Assembly: GCA_015486105.1 (NCBI GenBank) | Contig: WFSI01000082.1 | Coordinates: forward strand, 1-32,150 | DNA from: Aquificota bacterium | GTDB lineage: Bacteria; Thermosulfidibacterota; Thermosulfidibacteria; Thermosulfidibacterales; B14-G1 | Length of the DNA stretch: 32,150 nt | Reading direction: 5' to 3' | Shown: positions 1 through 9,615 of the stretch, in pieces | Numbering within the stretch: position 1 is the stretch's first letter | How the letters are laid out: each line of letters starts with the position of its first letter | The notes under the pieces: generated by a model | Told to the model about the DNA's origin: nothing | Database searches by the model: none | The model's input: the letters and a program-made list of their open reading frames with translations, nothing else | Program-made: the position numbers and the translations under genes

Positions 1-102
1 AACCTGATGCCCCCGGCCCTGCAACGCCCGGGCCAGCCTCACCATCTGAATGGCTCCTCCCCTTGTCACCCTTTTGTGGGTAGCCACCTGAAGAATCTTC
101 AT
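1..102 (-). CDS. Glycosyltransferase family 4, N-terminal fragment (cut by window edge)
   Basis: Reading the minus strand from the ATG at 102 gives 34 in-frame codons that run off the left edge. They begin MKILQVATHKRVTRGGAIQM and continue with LARALQGRGHQV. This is the usual N-terminal Rossmann start of a GT-B glycosyltransferase: a hydrophobic beta strand, a glycine-rich loop and the 'L-x-x-R-G-H-x-V' helix end. The start lies nine bases after the stop of the next glycosyltransferase, so it is the third gene of a same-strand GT4 run, probably making lipopolysaccharide core or another surface glycan. It is too short for the ORF track. The sugar and acceptor cannot be inferred. Confidence 0.75.
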   Translation of the reverse strand, partial: MKILQVATHKRVTRGGAIQMVRLARALQGRGHQV

Positions 103-111
103 GCCCAGGAC

Positions 112-1251
112 CTACTTTGACCCCTTCAAGACGCTCAAGTATAACTCCTCTATTACTTCCACTCCCCCACGCCCATCAAAGAGGCGCCTTGTTCTAACCT
201 CAGCATTCCTCCCCATCTTCTTCCTTATTTTAGGGTCCAATAACTCTGTGAGGGCTCGGCTCATAGCCTCCACATCCCAGGGGGACACTATAAACCCCGT
301 CTTTCCATCCACCACCACCTCAGGTAGGGCACCCACCCGGGTAGCCACCATGGGCTTACCTGTAGCTCCCGCCTCTAAGGCCACACGACTGGATCCCTCG
401 GAACCAACGGAGGCCAGCACTGCCACATCCAAGGCCGCTAATACCCTTTCCACATCCTCCCTGGGCCCCAAAAGATGGATTCTCTCCTCAAGGCCCCTAG
501 ACTTTACCCAATCCCTAAGCCTTCCATACAGAATTTTGTTCTTCACCCGTCCCAACACTATGCCCTTCACCCTCTCATCCCAGACCATAACCTTTTCCAG
601 GGCTTCCAAGAAATGGGGCAATCCCTTTACCTTAGAGTATCGTGACACGCTACCCACGAGTACCTCGCCTGGAGCCGCACCCACCTCCATTCTCACCCCT
701 TGGCCATTTAAGGAGCAATTGAAACGTCTTAGATCCACACCGTCGTAAATCACCCTTACCTTTTGGGGATCCCATATTCCTCCTCTAAAATACCCGTTCC
801 CCACGGCGTGAGAAACAGCCACCACTGCCGCCGTCTTACGATAGAGCATGGTATTAAAAGGATGGGGTATGAGGGGCACAGGAATGTGCCGGGTCCTCAC
901 CAAGGGGGACCCAGTCATGAGGGAAAGAATGAATCCCAGCCAGTAGTCGGGAGAGGAATGGGTGTGGATGATATGGGGCTTGAACTCCCTGACAAAGGGA
1001 TAAAGTCTCCTCAAGTCTTTAAACCAATGGTTGGGACGAAAGCCCGGGGCCATCTTGATGCCTGTGATGAGCCTCACCTTATTCTTGCCTACCAAGGTCT
1101 TGTATAAAAGACCCCGCTTGAAACAGACCACGGCCACCTCATGACCCCTATCTGCTAACCCTTCTACCAAGGCCAAGGTGCTGGCCCCCGTACCTCCCTT
1201 TCCCCTGATAGCTACCAGATGGAGGATGCGAAGGTTAGAGGAAGATCTCAT
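112..1251 (-). CDS. Glycosyltransferase family 4
   Basis: A 379-residue GT-B enzyme predicted to transfer a sugar from a nucleotide donor at the cytoplasmic membrane. The N-terminal half has the ILHLVAIRGKGGTGAST strand-loop and the RGHEVAVVC turn. The middle has IIHTHSS and VVAVSHAV, then the typical linker 'VIYDGVDLRRF'. The C-terminal half carries 'GSVSRYSKVKG' and the GT4 EX7E motif in 'EGSSRVALEAG', followed by 'GALPEVVVDGKTGFIVSPWD'. Its start overlaps the end of the upstream GT4 gene by 17 bp, which implies translational coupling. Length is normal for the family. Donor and acceptor are unknown; a role in LPS core or O-glycan synthesis is inferred from the cluster. Confidence 0.9.
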   Translation of the reverse strand: MRSSSNLRILHLVAIRGKGGTGASTLALVEGLADRGHEVAVVCFKRGLLYKTLVGKNKVRLITGIKMAPGFRPNHWFKDLRRLYPFVREFKPHIIHTHSSPDYWLGFILSLMTGSPLVRTRHIPVPLIPHPFNTMLYRKTAAVVAVSHAVGNGYFRGGIWDPQKVRVIYDGVDLRRFNCSLNGQGVRMEVGAAPGEVLVGSVSRYSKVKGLPHFLEALEKVMVWDERVKGIVLGRVKNKILYGRLRDWVKSRGLEERIHLLGPREDVERVLAALDVAVLASVGSEGSSRVALEAGATGKPMVATRVGALPEVVVDGKTGFIVSPWDVEAMSRALTELLDPKIRKKMGRNAEVRTRRLFDGRGGVEVIEELYLSVLKGSK

Positions 1252-2347
1252 CGTAAATCCTCTCCACTTGAGCTACTGTCCCGTTAAGATCAAATAGTTC
1301 TTTTACCCTTCGGTAGCCTGCCTCGCCCATCTCTCGACGCTTCTCCCCGTTTTCTAAAAGCTCAATCACAGCCTTGGCCAAGGCTTCTCTGTCTCCCGGG
1401 GGCACCAGCAAACCCGTCACCCCATCCTCCACTACTTCAGGGATGCCCCCCGTCCTGGTGGCCACCGTGGCCTTGCCCATGGCCATGGTCTCTATGAGCA
1501 CCCTTCCAAAGCCTTCCTGGGCCGACTCCAGGGAAGGCATGATCACAAGGTCGGCAGCCGCATACAGGGCGGGCATATCCCCTCTGACCCCAGTGAATAT
1601 AACCCTCTCCTCCACCCCCGTATTTCTGGCCAGGGCCTTCAGCTCCTCCATGAGCCCCACTTCCTGGCGGGATGTCTCTCCCACAATGACAAGCACCGCC
1701 TGTCCCACCTCCTTAACTATCCTCTCCATGGCCAGGACAGCCTCTCTCTGACCCTTGGTGGTATCCACCCGACCAGGCAGAAGAATAACTGAAGCTCCTT
1801 CTAATCCCAGTTCGCGGCATACTTCCTGACCCGACACCCTCTCCCTGTTGAAAACCTTCAGATCTACTCCATTATATATAACCCTATAAGCAAGCCCGGC
1901 TTCCTTCAAAGGACAAGCCACGGCCTCGCTCACGGTGATGATGAGGGACGTCTTGTCCAACCAGTACTTCTTGACCTTGTCCTTATCAAAGGTGTTGCGT
2001 ATATGGGTCATCACCGGTACCTTCAAGAGCCTCCCCAGTGTCACACCGTAGGGGGTATCCCATAAGGTGTTGCAGTGGATTATGGCCACACCTTTCCTCC
2101 GGGATTCCCTGAAGAGGTTATAAAAGGTTAGAGGCAGCCACGGCCAGGTTCTGGCCTTGCGCCACATCCCCATCCCCACCGCGAAATAGGAGACTCCAGA
2201 TTCTCTGAGACGCCTGGTCAATTCTCCTTCCCCTGAAGTGGCTATCACAGGACAGTACCTGGTAAGGTGAGTCGTCAGATTAAAGAGGCTCTCTGGAGCC
2301 CCTCCATATCGGGTCACTCCCTGGATGTAGAGCACAGTCCTTTTCAA
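1235..2347 (-). CDS. Glycosyltransferase family 4
   Basis: A 370-residue GT-B glycosyltransferase, the promoter-proximal gene of the three-gene GT run. It opens with 'VLYIQGVTRYGGAPESL'. It has 'IIHCNTLWDTPYG' in the acceptor domain, 'IYNGVDLKVFNRE' at the interdomain linker, 'LLPGRVDTTKGQ' at the start of the donor domain and the EX7E signature in 'QEGFGRVLIETMAMGK', followed by 'GGIPEVVEDGVTGLLVPPGD'. It is a separate GT4 member from its downstream neighbour rather than a recent duplicate, since the two differ throughout outside the motifs. Substrates cannot be read from sequence. Confidence 0.9.
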   Translation of the reverse strand: MKRTVLYIQGVTRYGGAPESLFNLTTHLTRYCPVIATSGEGELTRRLRESGVSYFAVGMGMWRKARTWPWLPLTFYNLFRESRRKGVAIIHCNTLWDTPYGVTLGRLLKVPVMTHIRNTFDKDKVKKYWLDKTSLIITVSEAVACPLKEAGLAYRVIYNGVDLKVFNRERVSGQEVCRELGLEGASVILLPGRVDTTKGQREAVLAMERIVKEVGQAVLVIVGETSRQEVGLMEELKALARNTGVEERVIFTGVRGDMPALYAAADLVIMPSLESAQEGFGRVLIETMAMGKATVATRTGGIPEVVEDGVTGLLVPPGDREALAKAVIELLENGEKRREMGEAGYRRVKELFDLNGTVAQVERIYDEIFL

Positions 2348-2429
2348 TAGACCTCCTCCAAATGAATGGAGAGAGGATGCCCCATATGAAAGGTTTGGGT
2401 CAAGTTGAAGAAGCCCGCCCTATGCTGAA

Positions 2430-3482
2430 TCACTCCTTCAGAATTTTAATCTCAACCCGTCTGTTCTTGGCTCGGCCCTCTTCCGTGGCATTGTCGGCTA
2501 CGGGATAAGCCTTGCCCTCTGCCTCTATCCTGATCCTGTTTCTCCCTATTCCCTCCACGTAGACTAAGTAGTCTGCCACACTCTGGGCCCGCTGGAGAGA
2601 AAGTCTCAAGTTGTAGGAGTCACTTCCCTGATTATCTGTATATCCCGTGACGAGTACCTTTCTACCAGAACTCTCTTTAAGGATCCGAGCTACCATGCGA
2701 AGAGCTTCCCTCGACTGGGGCTTGAGAAAAAACTGGTTAAAGTCAAAAAGCACCTTATTCGGAATGGTAAGCTTCATGCCGGTGGCGGTCTTCTCTACAT
2801 TGATACCCAGTTTTTCAGGTGTGGGCTTTGCCTCAGACCAGGTATATTTGGCAATCCTAATGTTGGATATCAGCTCGCTATACTTTCCCCTGGGAAAAAA
2901 CCCTACGGATGTCACCTTCCCCTTAAAGGGAACCGTCACAATCCTTTGGCCATTTAAGAAAAATCTGAACTGCCTTCTTCTGACTTGGATGACCACATGG
3001 AGCACCCTTCTTAGGCTACTGTAACTGGTTTTCAAGACACGACCCATGTTTTCAACATTAGCGTAAATAGCCTCCCCCTTACATCCAGGTCCCACACTTA
3101 CCTCATAGGGAATCTTACCCTCCCCCACCTTGGCACCACTATAGAAGCGCACGGGAAGCTCCCCACACTCCCCTTTTAAGAATACAAGATCGTACTCCAC
3201 AGAAAAGTCATCGCCCCCCAGGCCCACCTTTTTCATGAGTCCAGCTTCCCCCATGATGGAAGTGAACCATATCTGATTTCCGTACATCACACACTCTCCC
3301 GCTCCCATAGTTTTGTCGAAGCCTAAAGGCAACTCCCCTATGGGACACTTGCCAAAATCCTGGAAAAAGAGCACCTTGTCGCCTGGTACGAGCTTCATAC
3401 TCTGTCCACTCACCAGTTTATGGGCAGAAGCAACCCCCACCATCAAAAAGACCGCCAAGAACACCCAACAGCATCTCCGCAT
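2430..3482 (-). CDS. Secreted beta-sandwich protein with C-terminal OmpA domain
   Basis: I start the gene at the internal ATG (MRRCCWVFLAVFLMVGVASA), which gives a clear signal peptide ending near ASA-HK and sits behind a GGGGGGGGCGAG stretch. The ORF-track start adds 25 residues with no export signal. The mature N-terminal region of about 200 residues has alternating beta strands ('FSVEYDLVFLKGE', 'RQFRFFLNGQRIVTVPF'), which suggests a concanavalin/LamG-like sandwich. The last 110 residues are an OmpA-type peptidoglycan-binding domain: 'KVLFDFNQFFLKPQSREAL', 'VTGYTDNQGSDSYN', 'LSLQRAQSVADYL', 'NRRVEI'. It probably acts in the periplasm or outer membrane, anchored to peptidoglycan. The N-terminal ligand is unknown. 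Confidence 0.85.
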   Translation of the reverse strand: MRRCCWVFLAVFLMVGVASAHKLVSGQSMKLVPGDKVLFFQDFGKCPIGELPLGFDKTMGAGECVMYGNQIWFTSIMGEAGLMKKVGLGGDDFSVEYDLVFLKGECGELPVRFYSGAKVGEGKIPYEVSVGPGCKGEAIYANVENMGRVLKTSYSSLRRVLHVVIQVRRRQFRFFLNGQRIVTVPFKGKVTSVGFFPRGKYSELISNIRIAKYTWSEAKPTPEKLGINVEKTATGMKLTIPNKVLFDFNQFFLKPQSREALRMVARILKESSGRKVLVTGYTDNQGSDSYNLRLSLQRAQSVADYLVYVEGIGRNRIRIEAEGKAYPVADNATEEGRAKNRRVEIKILKE

Positions 3483-3635
3483 CTCGCCCCCCCCAAGGCC
3501 TAAAACCTTTTCATCTTGTTTATCTATCGCGAAATTTACATTTGCACGGCCTTTCATAGCAAAGGCACATTCCTGAATTCTCCTTTAGTGCAACCATACA
3601 CATAATGGCTATCAAAGGGAAAGTTTAAGACTTTC

Positions 3636-5692
<2,057 letters not shown>

Positions 5693-5762
5693 TACCGGGA
5701 TTATTTTTCCTTTTTTGGACTTTAGAAGTGGGTTTCTGGGAAAAGGCATAGCTTTTAAGGGG

Positions 5763-5790
5763 TTGCATATTTATGACAGGGGGCTATTAA
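5763..5790 (+). promoter_or_regulatory. Probable sigma-70 promoter for the small protein gene
   Basis: TTGCAT and TATTAA are separated by 16 bp and lie about 34 bp upstream of the start codon of the small plus-strand gene. The transcript would begin near 5797. It is divergent from the tgt promoter about 70 bp away. Confidence 0.4.
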
Positions 5791-5823
5791 AGAAAGAGCA
5801 TGCAGAAATGGGGGTAGTTTTTG

Positions 5824-6135
5824 ATGAAGAGATATAAGAGATTAGCAGAAGCCATATTGGAAAGGGCTATCATAGATCTCTTAAAGCCCGTAGCCGAGGA
5901 GAAAAAGAGGACTTTGGAGTGGGTAACGGCCTATCATTGGATCTTCAACTCTGAATGGCCCAGCATCCTCAAGTTCGAATCTTGCTGTGATGCCTTGGAC
6001 ATTAACCCCGGGGAAATGAGGAGGATGCTGAAGAGAGCCTGTGATGATAGGATCATGGCCATGGAGATTCTATACCGCAGCAAAAAAATGGACAACGGCA
6101 AGGGGGGATCGAACCAAGTCACTGCTGTAGAATAA
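5824..6135 (+). CDS. Small uncharacterised protein, possibly DNA-binding
   Basis: The 103-residue product is basic and helical: 'MKRYKRLAEAILERAIIDLLKP', then 'TAYHWIFNSEWPSILKFESCCDALDINPGEMRRMLKRAC'. The pattern 'FESCCDALDINPGEMRRMLKR' has the spacing of a helix-turn-helix (helix, turn at D-I-N-P, recognition helix), so DNA binding is possible but not established. A GGGGG run about nine bases upstream of the ATG can act as a ribosome site; the ORF-track TTG one codon earlier is less likely. It has its own promoter candidate and is alone on its strand between tgt and coaX, converging on coaX with nine bases between the stops. I do not recognise a named family. Confidence 0.65.
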   Translation: MKRYKRLAEAILERAIIDLLKPVAEEKKRTLEWVTAYHWIFNSEWPSILKFESCCDALDINPGEMRRMLKRACDDRIMAMEILYRSKKMDNGKGGSNQVTAVE

Positions 6136-6144
6136 AAGGAGGAG

Positions 6145-6921
6145 TTAGCCTCTTTTGGGCCTGTTTTTTTGAAACAGAATTCTGAGTCCTTCTAAGGTAA
6201 GCCAGGGATCCACTTGTTCTATTTCTCCGCTGGTGTTGGCTATAATAGGAGCCATGCCTCCGGTAGCTATCACCTTCGATTCCTCCCCAAGTTCCCTTTT
6301 AAACGCTCTGGCCATGCCGTCCACTAAAGCCACATAGCCGAAGAATACCCCTGATTGAATAGACTCCACCGTGTTTTTGCCAATAATCCTATCCGGCTTG
6401 CGAAGCTCTACCCTGGGAAGCTGAGCCGTCTCCCTGAATAAGGCCTCCATGGATATACCTACACCTGGAGCAATAGCACCGCCCAGATACTCGCCCTTAG
6501 GAGAAATGGCATCAAAGGTGGTAGCCGTGCCAAAGTCCACTACTACTAAGGGACCCCCGTATTTAGAATAGGCTGCCACAGCATTCACCACCCTGTCTGT
6601 ACCTACCTCTCGGGGATTGTCCACGAGGATGGGAATCCCTGTTTTTGTCCCAGGACCCACCACTATAGGCGCCAATGGAAGGAGAAGCCTAAAGCTCTGA
6701 TAGAGAATAGGGGTCAGGTTAGGCACAACGCTGGAGATGATAGCCCCTTCTATCTCCGGGAGTTCAATACCTTCAAGATCGAACAGGGACTTAACCAAAA
6801 CTGCGTACTCATTCTGAGTCCTATCCCTTCTCGTTCCTAATCTCCAATGGGCCTTCAGGTTTTCCCTCTGAAAGATTCCCATAACGATATTGGTGTTACC
6901 TATATCAATTACCAGAAGCAT
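6145..6921 (-). CDS. coaX: Type III pantothenate kinase
   Basis: CoaX phosphorylates pantothenate, the first step of coenzyme A synthesis, and the type III form is insensitive to CoA feedback. The 258-residue product starts '[17 protein letters not shown]' (ATP-binding phosphate-1 motif DxGNTN) and has '[10 protein letters not shown]', '[24 protein letters not shown]' (pantothenate pocket), '[13 protein letters not shown]' (second phosphate motif) and '[23 protein letters not shown]'. The start is the ATG that begins this motif; the ORF-track version adds 19 residues inside ruvX. It overlaps ruvX by 17 bp, so coupled translation is likely. Confidence 0.96.
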   Translation of the reverse strand: MLLVIDIGNTNIVMGIFQRENLKAHWRLGTRRDRTQNEYAVLVKSLFDLEGIELPEIEGAIISSVVPNLTPILYQSFRLLLPLAPIVVGPGTKTGIPILVDNPREVGTDRVVNAVAAYSKYGGPLVVVDFGTATTFDAISPKGEYLGGAIAPGVGISMEALFRETAQLPRVELRKPDRIIGKNTVESIQSGVFFGYVALVDGMARAFKRELGEESKVIATGGMAPIIANTSGEIEQVDPWLTLEGLRILFQKNRPKRG

Positions 6922-7324
6922 GACGCTTTTTATCCAGGTATCGTTGGAGAATGAGGACTGCTGCCAGCCTATCAACATGCCTGCTTCTCTTTTTTCTCGT
7001 AAGCCCTGCCTCCTTCATAATTCCGTGGGCCTCCCAAGTAGTGAGCCTTTCGTCATACATCTCCACGGGAAGTCCTGTGGCGTGGTAAATTCTCTGGGCA
7101 AAGCCCCGAGCCTCTCGAGCCATTTCCCCCTCTCCTCCATCCATATTCAAGGGAAGCCCTACCACGATCATCCCTACCCTATTGGTTGTTGCCAGTTTGG
7201 CTATTCTATTTAAGGTCTTGGGGCCGTGGGAAAAGACATCCAAAGGCTGGGCCACGGTGCCCGTGGGATCAGAAAGAGATATACCTATCCTTGACCTTCC
7301 ATAATCTATACCCATGATCCTCAT
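6905..7324 (-). CDS. ruvX: YqgF/RuvX-family nuclease (pre-16S rRNA processing)
   Basis: A 139-residue RNase H-fold protein of the YqgF family, which has been linked both to 16S rRNA 5'-end maturation and, by fold, to Holliday-junction resolution. Visible motifs are '[15 protein letters not shown]' (first catalytic Asp), '[16 protein letters not shown]', '[10 protein letters not shown]' and the C-terminal '[16 protein letters not shown]' with the last catalytic Asp. Length is standard for the family. It lies between the FmdB-type gene and coaX on the same strand. Confidence 0.95.
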   Translation of the reverse strand: MRIMGIDYGRSRIGISLSDPTGTVAQPLDVFSHGPKTLNRIAKLATTNRVGMIVVGLPLNMDGGEGEMAREARGFAQRIYHATGLPVEMYDERLTTWEAHGIMKEAGLTRKKRSRHVDRLAAVLILQRYLDKKRHASGN

Positions 7325-7365
7325 GATAGGAAAGGGACCAGACCTGGCCCCTTAAGTCAAATCCT

Positions 7366-7539
7366 TCACCCCGTTGGGGCACATCCCCCAGTAGACCTCG
7401 AGGAGCTGGCGAAAGAAGAGAAGAGCTTCTTTACCTCTTTGCTCCCACACTGGGGACACTTAATCTCCCTGTCCTTGGAAAGGACCAACTGGAGGAAGCG
7501 CTGACCACAAGACTTACACTGAAACTCGTAAAGGGGCAT
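7366..7539 (-). CDS. FmdB-family zinc ribbon protein (57 aa, absent from ORF track)
   Basis: Translating the minus strand from the ATG at 7539 gives MPLYEFQCKSCGQRFLQLVL, then 'SKDREIKCPQCGSKEVKKLFSSF', ending GGCAPTG before TGA. The 'MPxYEFxCxxCG..F' start, two CxxC knuckles and 'KLFSSF' are the signature of the FmdB/CxxC_CxxC_SSSS putative regulatory zinc ribbon family. Members are small, widespread, and of unclear molecular role. It lies seven bases downstream of trxA and upstream of ruvX on the same strand, so it should be co-expressed with them. It falls below the length limit of the ORF track. Confidence 0.9.
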   Translation of the reverse strand: MPLYEFQCKSCGQRFLQLVLSKDREIKCPQCGSKEVKKLFSSFASSSRSTGGCAPTG

Positions 7540-7546
7540 GGCCTTT

Positions 7547-7882
7547 TTACTGCTGTACGTATTTATTGATTATATTAATAATAGCTTCTTTCGGCTGAAC
7601 TCCTATCACCTGTTCTGTCACCTCTCCCCCTTTAAAAAGAAGAAGGGTGGGAATGGCTCTGATCCCGTAACGAACAGCCAACTGAGAACTCTCATCCACG
7701 TTTACCTTTCCCACTTTCAACTTTCCCTGATACTCCTGGGCTATGGACTCTACAATGGGGGATATCATAGAGCAGGGGGCACACCATACAGCCCAAAAAT
7801 CGATTAGCACAGGCACTTCGGACTGGAGTACTTCCTGATCAAAATTACTCTCTGTAAGAGTTACCATATTCTCACCAGACAT
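7547..7882 (-). CDS. trxA: Thioredoxin with WCAPC active site
   Basis: A 111-residue cytoplasmic thioredoxin. It has '[26 protein letters not shown]', the buried '[28 protein letters not shown]' with the cis-proline loop (IPT), and the C-terminal '[14 protein letters not shown]'. The redox site is CAPC instead of the classical CGPC; Ala at this position is known in other thioredoxins and may shift the redox potential. A GGGAGG ribosome site seven bases before the ATG supports this start. The gene begins 35 nt after the CCA end of tRNA-Phe on the same strand with no visible terminator between them, so it probably shares the tRNA promoter. Confidence 0.95.
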   Translation of the reverse strand: MSGENMVTLTESNFDQEVLQSEVPVLIDFWAVWCAPCSMISPIVESIAQEYQGKLKVGKVNVDESSQLAVRYGIRAIPTLLLFKGGEVTEQVIGVQPKEAIINIINKYVQQ

Positions 7883-7917
7883 AAGCTTTTCCTCCCATAT
7901 ATTTCCACCTCTGAAAA

Positions 7918-7993
7918 TGGTGCCGGGGCCCAGAATTGAACTGGGGACACGTGGATTTTCAGTCCACTGCTCTACCGACTGAGCTACCCCGGC
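7918..7993 (-). tRNA. tRNA-Phe (GAA), CCA encoded
   Basis: The minus strand gives a full cloverleaf beginning GCCGGGGTAGCTCAGTCGG. The acceptor GCCGGGG pairs with CCCCGGC, followed by discriminator A and an encoded CCA. The anticodon loop reads ACTGAAAAT within GTGGA/TCCAC stems, so the anticodon is GAA (Phe). The T arm is GGGGAC-C... with 'GTTCAATTC'. Length is 76 nt including CCA. It has its own consensus promoter just upstream. Confidence 0.96.
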
Positions 7994-8005
7994 TGAGCCT
8001 GGAGC

Positions 8006-8034
8006 AATCTAATCCAGCCTCCACTCCTTGTCAA
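8006..8034 (-). promoter_or_regulatory. Promoter of tRNA-Phe / trxA unit
   Basis: On the minus strand a perfect -35 TTGACA and TAGATT are 17 bp apart, ending 12 bp before the tRNA-Phe 5' end. Transcription should start within a few bases of the mature tRNA. The -35 bases are shared with the divergent plus-strand promoter. Confidence 0.75.
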
Positions 8035-8057
8035 GGGCAAGGTCAGCTTGCTATAAG
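8028..8057 (+). promoter_or_regulatory. Promoter of the ATP-grasp/lipid A operon
   Basis: TTGTCA and TATAAG are separated by 18 bp, ending 22 bp before the ATG at 8080. Its -35 hexamer covers the same bases as the opposite-strand TTGACA of the tRNA-Phe promoter (the heptamer TTGTCAA serves both). Two polymerases could not bind both at once. Confidence 0.65.
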
Positions 8058-8079
8058 CTTATCACACTGGAGGGAGGAC

Positions 8080-8772
8080 ATGTGGAAAAGGTTTTTTAAG
8101 GGTAAGGAGTGGGACAAAAGCTTCAAATTGGGCAAGAAGAAGATGAAGGATCTCCTGGAGCGGGTCAAAAAAAGAGGAGATGAAGGAGTAAATCTGGAAG
8201 CCTTAGAGGTCTTAGAGTTCTATGGATTGCCTGTGGCCCCATACAGGGTAGTGAGATCCCAGGATGAGGTCTACCAGGTAGCTGAAGACTTGGGGTACCC
8301 TTTAGTGCTAAAAGCTATCACTTCCAAAGTGATCCACAAGGAGGATGCGGAAGCAGTAGCCGTGGTCAACAACAAAGAGATGGTGAACAAAATGTACCCT
8401 TCTGTCCTGGGAGAAGTAGCCAGTAGGATGCCTTGGCTCACCCTTATGGGCGTCCTGGTCCAAGAAAAAGCAGAAGGAACTGAGAAGCAGGAAATCAGCC
8501 TTGAGCGAGAGGGAAAAAAGGCTTTTCCCTTTAAATGGATAATCCGGTTTTTTAGGGACGAAAAAGAAGAGGGAATCCGAGATACAGAAGTAGTAGATAT
8601 CGGCGATCTGGCTGTTCATACCCCCCAAAAAGAGGAATGGCGGGAGATATATCAAGGTGTATGGTCCCTTTGGCTTCAGTACCCCCAGATAAGGAGATTG
8701 GAGTTGGATATTATCTGCCCACCCCCTTCCGCCAAAGTAGTGGATGCCAAAATCTTCTTTTTTGAGTTCTAA
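8080..8772 (+). CDS. Divergent ATP-grasp protein (acyl-CoA synthetase beta-subunit-like), likely inactive
   Basis: The ORF-track start lies inside tRNA-Phe; I use the ATG behind GGAGGGAGG, which gives 230 residues, the usual size of an ADP-forming acyl-CoA synthetase beta subunit. Similarity to that ATP-grasp_5 family is visible at 'EALEVLEFYGLPVAPYRVVRSQDEVYQVAEDLGYPLVLKAI' with 'VIHKEDAEAVAVV', at 'GVLVQEKAEGTEKQEISLERE', and at the end 'YPQIRRLELDI...AKVVDAKIFF'. The glycine-rich 'FGLGG' segment that normally follows is replaced by charged sequence (FRDEKEEGIRDTEV), and the Asn-Pro of the terminal 'DINP' motif is missing. Catalysis is doubtful. It is the first gene of the lipid A operon, three bases before lpxI. 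Confidence 0.7.
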   Translation: MWKRFFKGKEWDKSFKLGKKKMKDLLERVKKRGDEGVNLEALEVLEFYGLPVAPYRVVRSQDEVYQVAEDLGYPLVLKAITSKVIHKEDAEAVAVVNNKEMVNKMYPSVLGEVASRMPWLTLMGVLVQEKAEGTEKQEISLEREGKKAFPFKWIIRFFRDEKEEGIRDTEVVDIGDLAVHTPQKEEWREIYQGVWSLWLQYPQIRRLELDIICPPPSAKVVDAKIFFFEF

Positions 8773-8775
8773 TAG

Positions 8776-9615
8776 GTGCCTATGGGAAATTTGGGCATAA
8801 TCACGGGCCAAGGAAACATTGTGGATCTGGCTTTGAATCTTCTGGAAAGGCAAAGAGAAGAATTCTACATCATTGACCTCACTGGAGGAGAAGTTTTAAA
8901 ACGCTTTCCTCACTGTCCGGGAAAGGCCTTCGGGGCAGGGCAAGTAGGAAGTATTATCAAAACCTTGAAAAGGGCCCACGTGGATAGAGTCCTTTTTCTG
9001 GGGAAGATAGACAAGAGGGTGCTCTACAAGCACCCAAGAGTGGATCTGAGAGCGGCTAAGGTCCTTCTCACTTTGAGAGACTTCAGCGATGATTCCCTCC
9101 TCAATGCCGTAATTCAAGAGTTAAAAAAAGAGAAAATAAGGTTGGTGGGACAGAAGGAGGTTTTGGGGGATATGATCCCCCCCTCCGGCTTGCTGGCAGG
9201 AGTGGAGCCCAACAGGAAAACTATGGAGGATGTGGCCTTTGGCTTTTCCATGGCCCTGGAGATAGGGAGACTGGGCATAGGCCAAACGGTGGTAGTGAAA
9301 GACCGATCTGTGGTAGCCGTTGAATCCTTGGAAGGTACCGATGAGACCATTAAGCGGGGCGGAGCGTTGGCCGGTCCCGGGACAGTAGTGGTAAAGGTTA
9401 AGAGACCCTCCCAGTCCCCTCTGCTGGATGTACCCACTGTGGGGCTAAGAACCTTAGAGGTAATGGAAGGGGTAAAGGCCCGGGCCCTGGCTGTAGAGGC
9501 CCACGAAACCCTGGTACTAAACTTACAAGACATAGACAAACGGTCGAAGAAATCAGGTATCTCCCTCCTGGCTGTAGATGAAGCCTTTTTGGCATCATGG
9601 CTCGCGTCCTTATAA
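8776..9615 (+). CDS. lpxI: UDP-2,3-diacylglucosamine pyrophosphatase LpxI (DUF1009)
   Basis: LpxI hydrolyses UDP-2,3-diacylglucosamine to lipid X, the fourth step of lipid A synthesis, replacing LpxH in many non-enteric bacteria. The 279-residue product has 'LGIITGQGNIVDLAL', 'FGAGQVGSIIKTLKRAHVDRVLFLGKIDK', 'LLAGVEPNRKTMEDVAFGF', 'VVVKDRSVVAVESLEGTDETIKRGG' and 'LLDVPTVGLRTLEVM', matching both halves of LpxI. A GTG at 8776 or the ATG two codons later (8782) could be the start; neither has a strong ribosome site. It overlaps lpxB by 19 bp, so the lipid X producer and user are translated together. Confidence 0.95.
   Translation: MPMGNLGIITGQGNIVDLALNLLERQREEFYIIDLTGGEVLKRFPHCPGKAFGAGQVGSIIKTLKRAHVDRVLFLGKIDKRVLYKHPRVDLRAAKVLLTLRDFSDDSLLNAVIQELKKEKIRLVGQKEVLGDMIPPSGLLAGVEPNRKTMEDVAFGFSMALEIGRLGIGQTVVVKDRSVVAVESLEGTDETIKRGGALAGPGTVVVKVKRPSQSPLLDVPTVGLRTLEVMEGVKARALAVEAHETLVLNLQDIDKRSKKSGISLLAVDEAFLASWLASL

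Noticed and set aside
6095-6135. GGTTCGATCCCCC on the minus strand, like a tRNA T arm
   Set aside because: No acceptor, anticodon or D arm can be built around it, and it lies inside the small plus-strand gene.
7366-7380. TGA end of the FmdB-type gene as a selenocysteine codon
   Set aside because: Reading through adds only four residues before TAA and the family normally ends near this point.
7936-8079. N-terminal extension of the ATP-grasp ORF in the track
   Set aside because: It runs through tRNA-Phe and the promoters; the ATG at 8080 has a strong ribosome site.
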